Assembly (NCBI RefSeq): GCF_045679555.1
Contig: NC_092096.1
Location: forward strand, 31,577,624-31,641,623
From: Salvelinus alpinus
Lineage: Eukaryota > Chordata > Actinopteri > Salmoniformes > Salmonidae
Length of the DNA: 64,000 nt
Reading direction: 5' to 3'
The notes below the pieces were generated by a model, which made no database searches, was not told the origin of the DNA, and saw nothing but the letters and a program-made list of their open reading frames with translations. Each line of letters opens with the position of its first letter. Position 1 is the stretch's first letter. A program made the translations under genes and the position numbers. Below, in pieces: positions 49,120 through 58,951 of this stretch.

Positions 49120-49125
49120 GTAAGT

Positions 49126-49832
49126 AACAATCTCTCTTGATATTTCTTTCTGATTACACTTATAAATAAGTATGTAAATCTTAAATTCTGTCTCTAAAAA
49201 AATATTGAGATTTTAGATTAAAAAAAACATCTATACATTGCTTTGACTGAGACTTCTTTCAACAGTTTATTGAATCAAAATGTTAAATTGTAGGCATTTA
49301 TTTATATGTCTGTTTTGTATGATTGCAGAATATAACTCTTAATTCTGGTATAATAACTATTTAATGGTATTGGATATAGTAGTCATTATTGTTGCATTGA
49401 GTTCATGGTAGCCTTCACTGTTAGTGTGAATACAAAGGCTCTCAGTTATGTTTGTAACATACTTCATGATCTAAAATGCTTGATATTTTATAAAAACGAA
49501 TTTACGCTCTAATTCTGCAAATACTATAAATATGAGCAGGCTGTCCTGATCAGATCCATTACTTAACAATATCTGTATAACATGTATAACTGACACTGTA
49601 TGTCTAGTAACTCTAGTTATTTAAACACTTTCTACTTGTTTGGTTCATAAATCTGTTTTGTATCATATTACTTTAGGTTTTTCTCCACATCTTTTCAACA
49701 ATCTAACTTTATATTCATATTTAGAAGTCATTTCTAATTCACTTTATTTTGTTGTGTCCTTTGCTGAAGAGAATCTCTTACTGTAGCTGTACTTGATGTT
49801 GTTCCTTAGTTGATGTGTTCTGTTTGTTCCAG
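49126..49832 (+). other. J-C intron
   Basis: AT-rich intron of about 0.7 kb. Parts recur at 52.79-53.0 and 53.64-53.77 kb in the gutted second cluster. Confidence 0.8.
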
Positions 49833-50148
49833 GTAACAGTGCCCCCACCCTCACCGTCCTGCCCCCCTCTAGTGAGGAGCTGTCCACTACAACAATAGCC
49901 ACACTGACGTGTCTGGCCAACAAGGGCTTCCCCTCTGACTGGACCATGAGCTGGAAAGTGGACGGGACCAGCAAGAAGCAGGAGGCCAGTCCCGGGGTTC
50001 TGGAGAAGGACGGTCTGTACAGCTGGAGCAGCACCCTGACTCTCACTGGCCAGGAGTGGACCAAGGCAGGAGAGGTGACCTGTGAAGCCCAACAGATATC
50101 CCAGACTCCGGTCACCAAGACCTTGAGGAGGGCTGACTGTTCTGGGTA
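49833..50148 (+). CDS. Immunoglobulin light chain constant exon (kappa-type)
   Basis: Acceptor TTCCAG at 49827-49832; stop TAG at 50146-50148. The frame continues from J as [17 protein letters not shown]. It has the Ig fold pair of cysteines ([12 protein letters not shown] and GEVTCEAQQ), the core tryptophan in MSWKVDG, and the C-terminal cysteine in RRADCSG that bonds the heavy chain. Length of about 104 residues is normal for CL. It is the only complete constant exon in the window and is served by J1 and J2. Teleost kappa-type (called L1 or L3 in salmonids); the exact isotype is not decided. Confidence 0.96.
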
Positions 50149-50396
50149 GGACCCCTCAGTCACACACCCCTGTGGAGAGAGGCTGCTGGTTCCTCTGCTT
50201 TGACTCTGTTCTGAGATCAGATGTTCTCTGTCTTATTGATCACTGACATGTAGACTAACAGAGGGCTTTGCTTGAGTTCATGTGTCAATCCTCTCTGTAG
50301 ACTGAGGTTGTATCAGTGTTAGATTTGATGTGTTCTGTTGTATTACTATTAGATACTGTAGGAATGATTGCTTTGATGCTTTGATTAATAGACGAA

Positions 50397-50402
50397 AATA
50401 AA
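50397..50402 (+). terminator. Polyadenylation signal of the IgL transcript
   Basis: AATAAA about 250 bp after the stop codon, followed by a TG/T-rich stretch (TTTTTGTTGTTG). Confidence 0.8.
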
Positions 50403-50756
50403 GACTTCTCTTTGGAACAAAGCTTTTTGTTGTTGTCAGTAATTTGATTTTAGTCTTAAATGTTGAATGAAATAGAAATAGATTCATAAAACTTATCAGA
50501 CCTAAATGTCATTGCTTGGTTATTTAGGTTCTCACTTGAAACAATATCGTCATCAAACTGTAGTTCATAGCAACACAAGATACTACGATGTTTATAGATT
50601 AACAGAAGGACTATCCACTTGTAGTAGATTGTACGCTTTATTAATATTTCCGAAATGTTTTTGACCTGCTTGACTTCTAGACTTATTAAGACAGTAATCT
50701 AACATGTTATCGATATCTTGTACTCTCACCAATGTGATCATACGTGCATTTAGCAC

Positions 50757-50965
50757 ATCTGGGGACTGAATGAGCATCTGGTGACAGTGCTGCTCTATTC
50801 TAGGACAAGCAGAACCACCCAGCCCTGTCTACGTAAATTTCAGTTTCACTCCCACAGTTCCCAGTCTAGTTTCATTTTCACTGCCTGGACTGGGCCAGAT
50901 GTGAGTGGGTGGACTAGTTTTACTGTAACCTCTATGGTGGATTCAAGGAGGGGGACATTCTTACA
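50757..50965 (+). promoter_or_regulatory. IgL conserved non-coding block, copy 1
   Basis: Contains GAGCATCTGGTGACAGTGCT, GGGACAAGCAG-like text, a decayed octamer (ACGTAAAT) and ACTGGGCCAGATGTGAGTGG. It lies 0.6 kb after the constant exon. The E box CATCTG and octamer-type site make a 3' light chain enhancer possible. Copies 2-4 are at 54.05, 56.35 and 58.61 kb. Confidence 0.5.
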
Positions 50966-51388
50966 ATGAATAAACCACCATTTAATAGATGACATATAAG
51001 ATGGGTATTACTAAAGACAGGCATTGACAGTTACTGACATGTGTCTAATGTCTGAGCTCCACATCTTTTTACTTTCATACAGGGGAAGTAGGGGCTGAAA
51101 TGTTTCTCATTTTTAATTTGCAAATGTTTTGACTTTTGTAACTCGGTGGGGTTACTTTTTATGTTTACACTTAGGTGTCATGACAATATAGCAATAATCA
51201 TCTGTAATTTAATCCGGATGAGGATGACGACAGAGAACATTTTATCTGAATGATCGCTTTCTAATTATATTGTCACATGCCAGAGTTGATCTCCTCTACT
51301 GATCAGTGTTCCATGTCATGATCTCTGCCAACTTAGCACCTGCGGTACGTCCAAGCTGTAGCAGTACAGTCACTGTGCAGTCTGACTG
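50966..51388. other. IgL unit flank
   Basis: Resembles 56.55-57.05 kb, the flank preceding V4; no gene. Confidence 0.6.
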
Positions 51389-51740
51389 AGGGAAGTTGTT
51401 GCTCTTTATCACTGTGTGAACACATTGGGATTGTGGTAACTCGGACAGTAGTAATCTCCTGCATCTTCAGCCTGGACTCCACTGATGGTCAGTGTGATAT
51501 CACTCCCAGATCCACTGCCACTGAACTTAGATGGAGTCCCAGACTGATGAGTTTAGGAGTTCCTCCAGCTTTTTGTTGATACCATGCTAGGTTATTTCCA
51601 TGCACATTACTGCTGGTTTTACAGTTCAGAGAGACTGTCTGTCCTGGGAGAACAGCTTTCACTGCAGTAGTCTGATTTACAGTGTACTGTCCACTTGATT
51701 CTGAAAAATGAATTAAAAACACAAATCGTTATGAAATGTT
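51389..51740 (-). pseudogene. IgL V segment 3, decayed
   Basis: Heptamer CACAGTG (51416-51410) and a 12 bp spacer remain, but the nonamer is degenerate (AACTTCCCT). The V exon shows [33 protein letters not shown], then about 20 bp around CDR2 are missing and the frame is shifted. The rest would read [25 protein letters not shown] and PSYHNPNVF. The leader exon is replaced by a LINE 3' end. Non-functional. Confidence 0.87.
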
Positions 51741-52045
51741 CACCCTCTATCATCCAGAAAGCGAGGTCAGTACAGGTGCATCAAAGCTGGCACCGAGAGA
51801 CCGAAAAACAGCTTCTATCTCAAGGCCATCAGACTGTTAAATAGCCATCACTAGCCGGCCTCCACCCAGTAACCTGCCTTGAACTTAGTCACTATCACTA
51901 GCCGGCTCACACCCTGTTACTCAATCCTGCACCTTAGAAGCTGCTGTTCTATCTATGTACATAGACATGGAATCCCTGGTCACTTAAATATTGGAACACT
52001 GGTAACTTTTAATAATGTTTACATACTGTTTAAAAACAAATTTCT
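51741..52045 (+). repeat. LINE 3' end fragment replacing the V3 leader
   Basis: The first about 100 bp read RGQYRCIKAGTERPKNSFYL then KAIRLLNSH and a stop. This matches the C-terminus of the full-length LINE at 58.95-62.45 kb. The 3' untranslated part follows. 5'-truncated insertion on the plus strand. Confidence 0.85.
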
Positions 52046-52160
52046 TATGTACAGTGTCTTCGGAAAGTATTCAGACCTCTTGACTTTTTCCACATTTTGT
52101 TACAGCCTTATTCTAAAATTGATTAATGCCTACATTAATGCCTACATTAATGCCTACAAT
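52046..52160. repeat. Tc1-end fragment and 12 bp tandem repeat
   Basis: ACAGTGTCTTCGGAAAGTAT begins a known type of salmonid Tc1 terminal repeat, cut after about 75 bp. It is followed by three ATTAATGCCTAC units. Confidence 0.65.
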
Positions 52161-52780
52161 CCCTCAGTCCAGCCTCTCTCAGCCTATTGCGGTCAGTCTG
52201 AGCACTGATGGAGGGATTGTGCGTTCCTGGTGTAACTCAGACAGTTGTTGCCATCTTGTACCTGTCCCGCAGATGTGATGTTCGGATGTACCGATCCTGT
52301 GCAGGTGTTGTTACACGTGGTCTGCCACTGCCAGGACGATCAGCTGTCCGTCCTGTCTCCCTGTAGCGCTGTCTTAGGCGTCTAACAGTACAGACATTGT
52401 AATTTATTGCCCTGGCCACATCTGCAGTCCTCATGCCTCCTTGCAGCAGTCCTCAACCTCCTTGAAGGCACGTTCACGCAGATGAAAAGGGACCCTGGGC
52501 ATATTTCTTTTGGTGTTTTCCAGCCAGTAGAAAGGCCTCTTTAGTGTCCTAAGTTTTCATAACTGTGACCTTAATTGCCTACCGCCTGTAAGCTGTTAGT
52601 GTCTTAACAACCGTTCCACAGGTGCATGTTCATTAATTGTTTATGGTTCATTGAGCAAGCATGGGAAACAGTGTTTAAACACTTTACAATGAAGATCTGT
52701 GAAGTTATTTGGATTTTTACGAATTATCTTTGAAAGACAGGGTCCTGAAAAAGGGATGTTTCTTTTTTTTGCTGAGTTTA
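52161..52780 (-). mobile_element. Half of a Tc1-like element
   Basis: From the right (minus strand) it has the terminal repeat, untranslated leader and a transposase N-terminus: MRTADVARAINYNVCTVRRL and RQRYRETGRTADRPGSGRPR, a helix-turn-helix unit. It stops near HNPSISAQTD. The catalytic half is missing. It occupies the place where J segments would be expected in this IgL unit. Confidence 0.8.
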
Positions 52781-53770
52781 TATATTGTCATATATTGCTG
52801 TTAACTGAGCCTTCTTTCAAACATTCTGGTACGATAAGTATGGTATCTGTTATTGTAGTCATCATTGCATTGAGTTTATAATAGCCACAATATTAATGTG
52901 AAGATAAATGGTCTACGTTATGTTTGTATCCAACCGCTTGGCTTCTGCAAATACTATTAATATGAGTTTTCTGATGTCGTGGAAAATTGCAAGATTATGT
53001 TATAATGCTTGTAAGATTATGTTATAATGCTTGTATTACATTATAATAGTTGTTACATTCGACAGAATAGAGTATTGTGTGTGTGTTCCACTGAGGATGG
53101 GCCTCTATGAGATAACACGGACAGAGGAGATTTACGATGTCTTTGGGGTGATAAAGCCTAAAGAGCATTCCAGATAACATGAGCTAATGGTTCTGTTCTA
53201 TGCCGTACCAGGGAGAGACGGTTCCCTTTTGGAGTGAGGGGGCCAGCCACTGGTCTTTACAATGAGAACTGTTGACACAGCAGTAACTGTCAGCTATGTT
53301 TTATAGATATCATTCATACAAATCTTAATCTTTGTGAACTGTTCCTAAGATCTGTGGTTCGTCAGTGTAAGTTGAGAGGGGTGTATCTTGGCTATAAAAG
53401 ATCTTTGTACTTTTCTGGTGGTACTTCTCAACGGTTCATTAGAAATAGTGAATTGTTGAAAGTCAAATGCTATTGCAAAGCTTCTTATTATTAAAGATGT
53501 AGTTTAAGTGTAACTCTCCTCATTTGGTAAAGCAGAAATATGCCGCCACACTGATCAGATACGTTCCTAAAAACATATCTGTATGACAAAGTAATGCTAA
53601 AATTAAACACATACTTGTATACTTTATACTTGTAATCTGTTTAATATCATATTGCTGTTTATGTTTTCTTTACATCTTTCTGCAATCTAACTTTTATATT
53701 CATATACAGTTTTAGAAGTCATTTCCAAAGTGATTTGTTTTGATGTAATTGATGTGTTGCGTTTCTTCTA
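52781..53770 (+). pseudogene. Gutted IgL J-C region (second cluster)
   Basis: 52785-52990 matches the J-C intron at 49.24-49.54 kb, and 53.64-53.77 kb matches the intron just before the constant exon (49.68-49.83 kb). The acceptor TTTCTTCTAG survives at 53.77 kb, but what follows is not a constant domain. No J with signal was found. The cluster thus keeps only intron and flanks. A probable LTR lies between (next entry). Confidence 0.75.
53051..53550 (+). mobile_element. Probable solo LTR fossil
   Basis: About 500 bp starting TGTTACATTCGACAG and ending in CCGCCACA. It contains a TATA-like GGCTATAAAAG about 53390 and no coding region. It interrupts the remnant of the J-C intron. No clear end duplication was found; family unknown. 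Confidence 0.42.
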
Positions 53771-54046
53771 GGGGTACATAACCACAAAATAACCACAAAA
53801 TCTACTTTAATCATGATTCATGTGATCACTGTCTAATGAAGGCAGCACATTTCATACACATTTTGATTAAAAGGGCACCTAACCTAAGATCTGCTCTCAG
53901 AACTCACACTGCTAAACAGTACATTTCCATAACTTATTTATTTCAAATGTTTATTTACTAATATGAATTTAATCAATTGTTTCTGCTATGGTTTTTAACC
54001 ATGTGTGGTCTACACTGTAGCTTCCCTGGGTTTTCTCTACCTTCAA

Positions 54047-54180
54047 CCCCCTGAGGACAGGCTGAACATCTGGTGACAGTTCTGCTCTATTCTGGGACAA
54101 GCAGAACCACCCAACCCTGCCTATGCAAATCTCAGTTTTACTCCCACAGCTCCAACTGATAACACAGCCACAAAGTCAAA
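54047..54180 (+). promoter_or_regulatory. IgL conserved non-coding block, copy 2
   Basis: Same order of motifs as copy 1, with a perfect octamer ATGCAAAT at 54123-54130 and E box CATCTG near 54068. It stands 0.3 kb after the position of the lost constant exon. Confidence 0.5.
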
Positions 54181-54747
54181 ATTGCCTCGACAAATTAGCT
54201 TTTTGGTCTTAAATTTAAGGTGGGGTTTAGTCAGAATTATGACTTTATTTCTGTGTTAAGTAGTGATGACCCAGTTTCACTCTCTGAAATACCCTAGACT
54301 GGGACAGATGTGGAGAGAAGGGTTGGGCTGGTTTTAACTTCTATGGTTGATTGGCTTCTGATATTTATTTTATGATAACTACTACCCTAACTCATAGAAT
54401 TGTTCTAAAATAGTAATAACATGGTCCATTAAGCAATTTCATTCTCTATTTTAGGACACCTGGGCCATCAGTGTAACAATTATGTGGCATATTCATTGGA
54501 TTAAAACAGATCGATTGCAATTAAGGAGGACTTTTTTCTAATGTCTGAGCCCCACATCTTGTTCCTGATTGACAGATCCGGCAGTCCGTAACCTGCTCAT
54601 GACAATTAATAATTCTAAATGATCAGATTAATTTTCATCACACCATATGAGGACTTTTAGTGGGCTGAAATGTTTGTAACTTTGATTTAAAATGTGATGA
54701 TTTAATATTTTGACTTCTGTGACTCAGTGGGGTTACTTATGTACGTA

Positions 54748-55950
54748 CACTGAACAAAAATATAAACGCAACATGTAAAGTGTTGGTCCCATGTTTCATA
54801 AGCTGAAATAAAAGAGCCCAGAAATTGTCCATAACTATGCACAAATAGATAATTTCTCTTAAATTTTGTGCACAAATGTATTTACATCCCTGTTAGTGAG
54901 CATTTCTCCTTTACCAAGATAATCCATCCACCTGACAGGTGTGGCATATCAAGAAGATAACTAAACAGCATGATTAATATACAGGTGCACCTTGTGCTGG
55001 GGACAATAAAAGGCCACTCTAAAATGTGCAGTTTGTCACACAATACAATGCCACAGATGTATCAAGTTGTGAGGGAGCGTGCAACTGGCATGCTGACTGC
55101 AGGAATGTCCACCAGAGCTGTTGCCAGAGAATTTAATGTTCAACGTCGTTACAGAGAATTTGGCAGTACGTCCAACCAGCCTCACAACCGCAGACCACGT
55201 GTATGGCATTGTGTGGGCGAGCAGTTTGCTGATGTCAACTTTGGTAATGGAGTGCCCCATGGTGGCAGTGGGGTGATGGTATGGGCAGGCATAAGCTCTG
55301 GAATGGCCTGCATACTCGCTAGACATGTCACGCATTGAGAATGTTTGGGATGCTTGGGACATGTACAACAGCGTGTTCCAGTTCCCGTTTTATCTCCATC
55401 TCTACATTTAAAGACTAAATCATGGACACTCTTTCTGACACTTGTGGCTGCTTCGTGTGACATATTGTTGTAGTTACCTTTTTTCTCTTTGTGCTGTTGT
55501 CTGTGCCTAACAATGTTTGTACCGTGTTTGTGCTGCTATCATGTTGTGTGGCTGCCATGTGTTGCTACCGTGTTGTTGTCATGTTGTGTTGCTGCCATGC
55601 TGTGTTGTCTTAGGTCTCTATGTAGTGTTGTGGTGTCTCTCTTGTCGTGGTGTGTTGTGTCTTATATTTCTCTTTTTAATTCCAGCTCCTGCAGGAGGCC
55701 TTTTGCCTCTTGGTAGGCCATCATTTTAAATAAGAATTTGCTGTTAACTGCATGCCTAGTTAAATAAAGGTTAAATAAAAATATCCAGCAACTTCACACA
55801 GCATTTGAAGAGGATTGGGACAACATTCCACAGGCCACAATCAACAGCCTGATCAACTCTATGCGAAGGAGATGTCGCACTGCATGAGGCAAATGGTGGT
55901 CACACCAGATAATGACTGGTTTTCTGATCCACGCCCCTATCTACCGTATC
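54748..55950 (+). mobile_element. Internally deleted Tc1-like element with a LINE-tail insertion
   Basis: Begins CACTGAACAAAAATATAAAC after TA. The transposase start MPQMYQVVRERATGMLTAGM is followed by a large deletion, then FADVNFGNGVPHGGSGVMVW, and, after the LINE tail, a C-terminal piece (WDNIPQATINSLINSMRR). The right terminal repeat is missing. The same structure is present at 62830-64000. Confidence 0.85.
55388..55779 (+). repeat. LINE 3' tail inserted in the Tc1 element
   Basis: Non-coding, ends CCTAGTTAAATAAAGGTTAA then A-rich. The same tail is at the same point in the second copy (63474-63865), so the insertion came before the segmental duplication. Confidence 0.8.
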
Positions 55951-56344
55951 TGCATTCCTAGTTGTATCTCATGGACTTGACTTTTCAACGACACTGCTCT
56001 GAGGTCTTGGAGTACCCTTGGTCATGCATCTTTTCTGCTACTCTCATGTTTTGAAACATAATTAAAAGGGCATCTGATCCAACAAATACTCTGCAATCAT
56101 TTCTACAACTGAATGATCCTGTTATAATGTAGCTCCAATACCAGTGAGAATAATTAGTGATATTAGATAATAAACCTCTAAGATCTGCTCTCAGAACTCA
56201 CACTGCTAAACAGTTACTTTCCATAACATACGTATTTATCATGTTTAATTCCTAATATGACTTTATTAAATGTGATGTTTTTGCTATGGTTTATAGCAAT
56301 GTGTATTCTACACTGCATTATATTTCCCCAGGTCTTTTCTACCT

Positions 56345-56555
56345 CCAAACCCTGAGGACAGGGTGAACATCTGGTGACAGTTCTGCTCTATTCTGGGACA
56401 AGCAGAACCACCCAGCCCTGTCTATGTAAATCTCAGTTTTACTCCCACAGCGACCAGTCTAGCAGTTGAACAGTTTTATTGCCTGAAATACCCTGGACTG
56501 GGCCAGAAGTGAGGGGGTCGACTGGTTTTAACCTCTGTGGTGGATTCAGGGAGGG
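56345..56555 (+). promoter_or_regulatory. IgL conserved non-coding block, copy 3
   Basis: Carries GAACATCTGGTGACAGTTCT, an octamer with one change (ATGTAAAT) and a CTGGACTGGGCCAGAAGTGA segment. It precedes V4 by 0.5 kb. Confidence 0.5.
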
Positions 56556-57054
56556 AGACATTACAGATATGCCACCATGTAATTAATGATAGATAACATG
56601 GATATTATACTTTATGAAAATAAATGTGTCTCATGTTTGAGCCCAGCATCATGTCTCACAGATCTAACAGCTCATGAAAAGGGTTAATACATGCTAAATG
56701 ATCACATCAAGAACTGGTGGTGAAGTGCATGTAGGGAATTGGTTTGGGGGGCTGATACTTTTCCTTTTACTTCTGTAGATCTTACTCTGCATATGGACTG
56801 GTATTGTCGTTCAAAACTACAAATAACTTGTATATACACTTTCAGTTCATGACCAATATAACAAGTTACAACCATGATGATGATAATGATGATGACGACG
56901 TTGGAGAACGTGTGATTTGTATGATACTTTCTAACCATTTTCAAAGTTGACCTCCTCTACTGATCAGTGTTTCATGTCACTGTCTCTTCCCCCTCAGCAC
57001 CTGCAGTAGGTCCCAGCTGTAGCAGTACAGTCACTGTGCAGTCTGACTGAGGGA
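56556..57054. other. IgL unit flank; empty site of the 46.9 kb solo LTR
   Basis: Matches 46.6-46.88 plus 47.25-47.4 kb without the LTR. Confidence 0.7.
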
Positions 57055-57082
57055 GGTTTTTGTACAGCTCTGTATCACTGTG
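57055..57082 (-). promoter_or_regulatory. V4 recombination signal, 12 bp spacer
   Basis: Heptamer CACAGTG (57082-57076), 12 bp spacer, nonamer ACAAAAACC (57063-57055). Consensus on the minus strand. Confidence 0.96.
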
Positions 57083-57595
57083 TGAACACCCAGACACTGT
57101 TGGGGTAGTGTAAACTCTGACAGTAGTAATCTCCTGCATCTTCAGCCTGGACTCCACTGATGGTCAGAGTGAAGTCACTCCCAGATCCACTACCACTGAA
57201 TCTAGATGGCGTCCCAGACTGAAGGGTTTTAGCCCAGTATATTAGGAGTTTAGGAGCTCCTCCAGGTTTCTGTTGATACCAGTGCAAATAGTGTCCATTG
57301 CTGTCACTGTATACAGCACTGCTGGTCTTACAGCTGAGACTGACTGAGTGACCGACTGAAACAGCTTTCCCTGCAGGGGTCTGAGTCACAGTGACCTGGC
57401 CTCTGGACTCTGAAACAGAGATTGCATATAGAATTAACATTACATTATTTGTTCAATTGTCCATATAGCATATTCACTAAAACTGTTATAAGGTTATATA
57501 GCCTAATATTGCAATTTTCCAGATACTTTTCTGTAAATTATATTACCTTGGAGACAGAGGGCAACAATCCAGATGAAGATGGTGATACAAGTCAT
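57083..57595 (-). CDS. Immunoglobulin light chain V segment 4 (kappa-type), intact
   Basis: Leader exon 57595-57547 encodes [16 protein letters not shown]; acceptor TTTCAG precedes the V exon 57409-57083. The frame is open: [20 protein letters not shown], the cysteine in LSCKTSS, a long CDR1 ([13 protein letters not shown]), [17 protein letters not shown], then [18 protein letters not shown] and [12 protein letters not shown]3 [12 protein letters not shown]. The downstream 12-bp signal is perfect. Upstream on the minus strand are a TATA-like TTTATAG and an octamer with one mismatch (CTTTGCAT, 57703-57696). It belongs to the same family as the decayed V2 and V3. The nearest complete J-C in the window is upstream at 48.7-50.1 kb; another may lie beyond the right edge. 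Confidence 0.95.
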
Positions 57596-57703
57596 GGTTG
57601 TTGTGGGTTCTGTTGTCATGAAGGACAGCTCTGTCATGAAGTGTTAAACTCACAAGGCTATAAACACTACCAGAGCACTGAAGCATGTGCTGGCTATGCA
57701 AAG

Positions 57704-58354
57704 TGTTCTATATGGAAATAGTCCAACTTGTAAATAGTCTTCTTGGACAGTCAGACTGATGTGATGTAGAGACATGATAGCTTAGTAATCACATCATTGT
57801 TTTATGTTATAAGTGCTGAATGGGGACTAATACATGATTATTATTATAGACATCGACAAATGGAGCATATTGTTATTACTGTCATTCGACCAGATAAAGC
57901 AGATACTATGTCTCCCTCCATTGGTCAGGCTCAGTAACTGCAGGCTGTATGTGGACTGATGCTGCTGACTGACTCTGATCCAAAGGGGAGATCTCCAGAG
58001 CTCTGACGTCTCCAGTCTCCTGCTTCACCTGCTGCTCTCTGGAACTACCACAGTGGTGTGAGGGAGGATGTCTGGGTAATGTTCAGGGGCTTTATTGTAT
58101 GTGTTTGAATCATGTTGATTGGATTCTAGCTATTCAAAACACAGGACATCTTTAGGGGTTTGGATCATTGCACATCATCTCTAATCCAGATTGGTTGAAC
58201 GTTTTCCTTGAGTTACTCAACAGAGTCAACATGTAGTTAATAGTCAGGAGAAACATTTAGTGATGAGTTATAATCTAAGGTCTTCTAGACATAGCTCTAG
58301 TTTGACTCTATTGTTGTTCAGCTCTACTACACACTGTGTCATTGTCAAATATAT
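57704..58354. other. Spacer; no gene seen
   Basis: A minus-strand stretch near 57985-58055 (REQQVKQETGDVRALEISPL) could be a scrap of another gene, but has no splice support. Confidence 0.4.
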
Positions 58355-58611
58355 CCACACGAGTTACTTTATTCATGATTCCTGAGATCACTGTCTAATG
58401 AAGGCAGCACATTTCATACACATTTTGATTAAAAGGGCACCGAACCTAAGATCTGCTCTCAGAACTCACAGTACATTTCCATAACTTATTTATCTAACTG
58501 TATAAACGTATTTATTTAAAATGTTTATTTACTAATATGATTTTATTCAATTGTTTCTGCTATGGTTTTTAACCATGTGTGGTCTACACTGTAGCTTCCC
58601 TGGGTTTTCTC

Positions 58612-58730
58612 TACCTTCAACCCCCTGAGGACAGGCTGAACATCTGGTGACAGTGCTGCTCTATTCTGGGACAAGCAGAACCACAGCAAATCTCAGTTTC
58701 ACTCCCACAACTCCAACTGATAACACAGCC
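58612..58730 (+). promoter_or_regulatory. IgL conserved non-coding block, copy 4
   Basis: Same block as copy 2 (CTGAACATCTGGTGACAGTG) but with a deletion that removes the octamer. Confidence 0.5.
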
Positions 58731-58951
58731 ATAAAGTAAAGTTCCACAGCCACAAAGTCAAAATTGCCTCGACAAATTAGCTTTTTGTTCTTAAATTTAA
58801 GGTTGGGTTAGGTGGGGTTTAGTCAGAATTATGACTTTGTTGCTGTGTTAAGTAGTGACGACCCAGTTTCACTCTCTGAAATACCCTAGACTGGGACAAA
58901 TGTGGAGAGAAGGGTTGGGCTGGTTTTAACTTCTATGGTTGATTGGCTTCT

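Larger units (their letters stand above)
53800..55985 (+). repeat. Segmental duplication, copy 1
   Basis: Matches 58355-64000 in order and orientation, including the enhancer-like block, the Tc1 element and its LINE-tail insertion. The second copy differs by the 3.5 kb LINE at 58952-62445. Confidence 0.92.

Noticed and set aside
53771-53800. Second IgL constant exon after the surviving acceptor
   Set aside because: The sequence after TTCTTCTAG does not encode a constant domain in any frame; similarity to the first cluster stops there.
57985-58055. Minus-strand scrap resembling the N-terminal part of salmonid finger proteins (EQQVKQETGDV)
   Set aside because: Too short, no splice sites and no fingers nearby.
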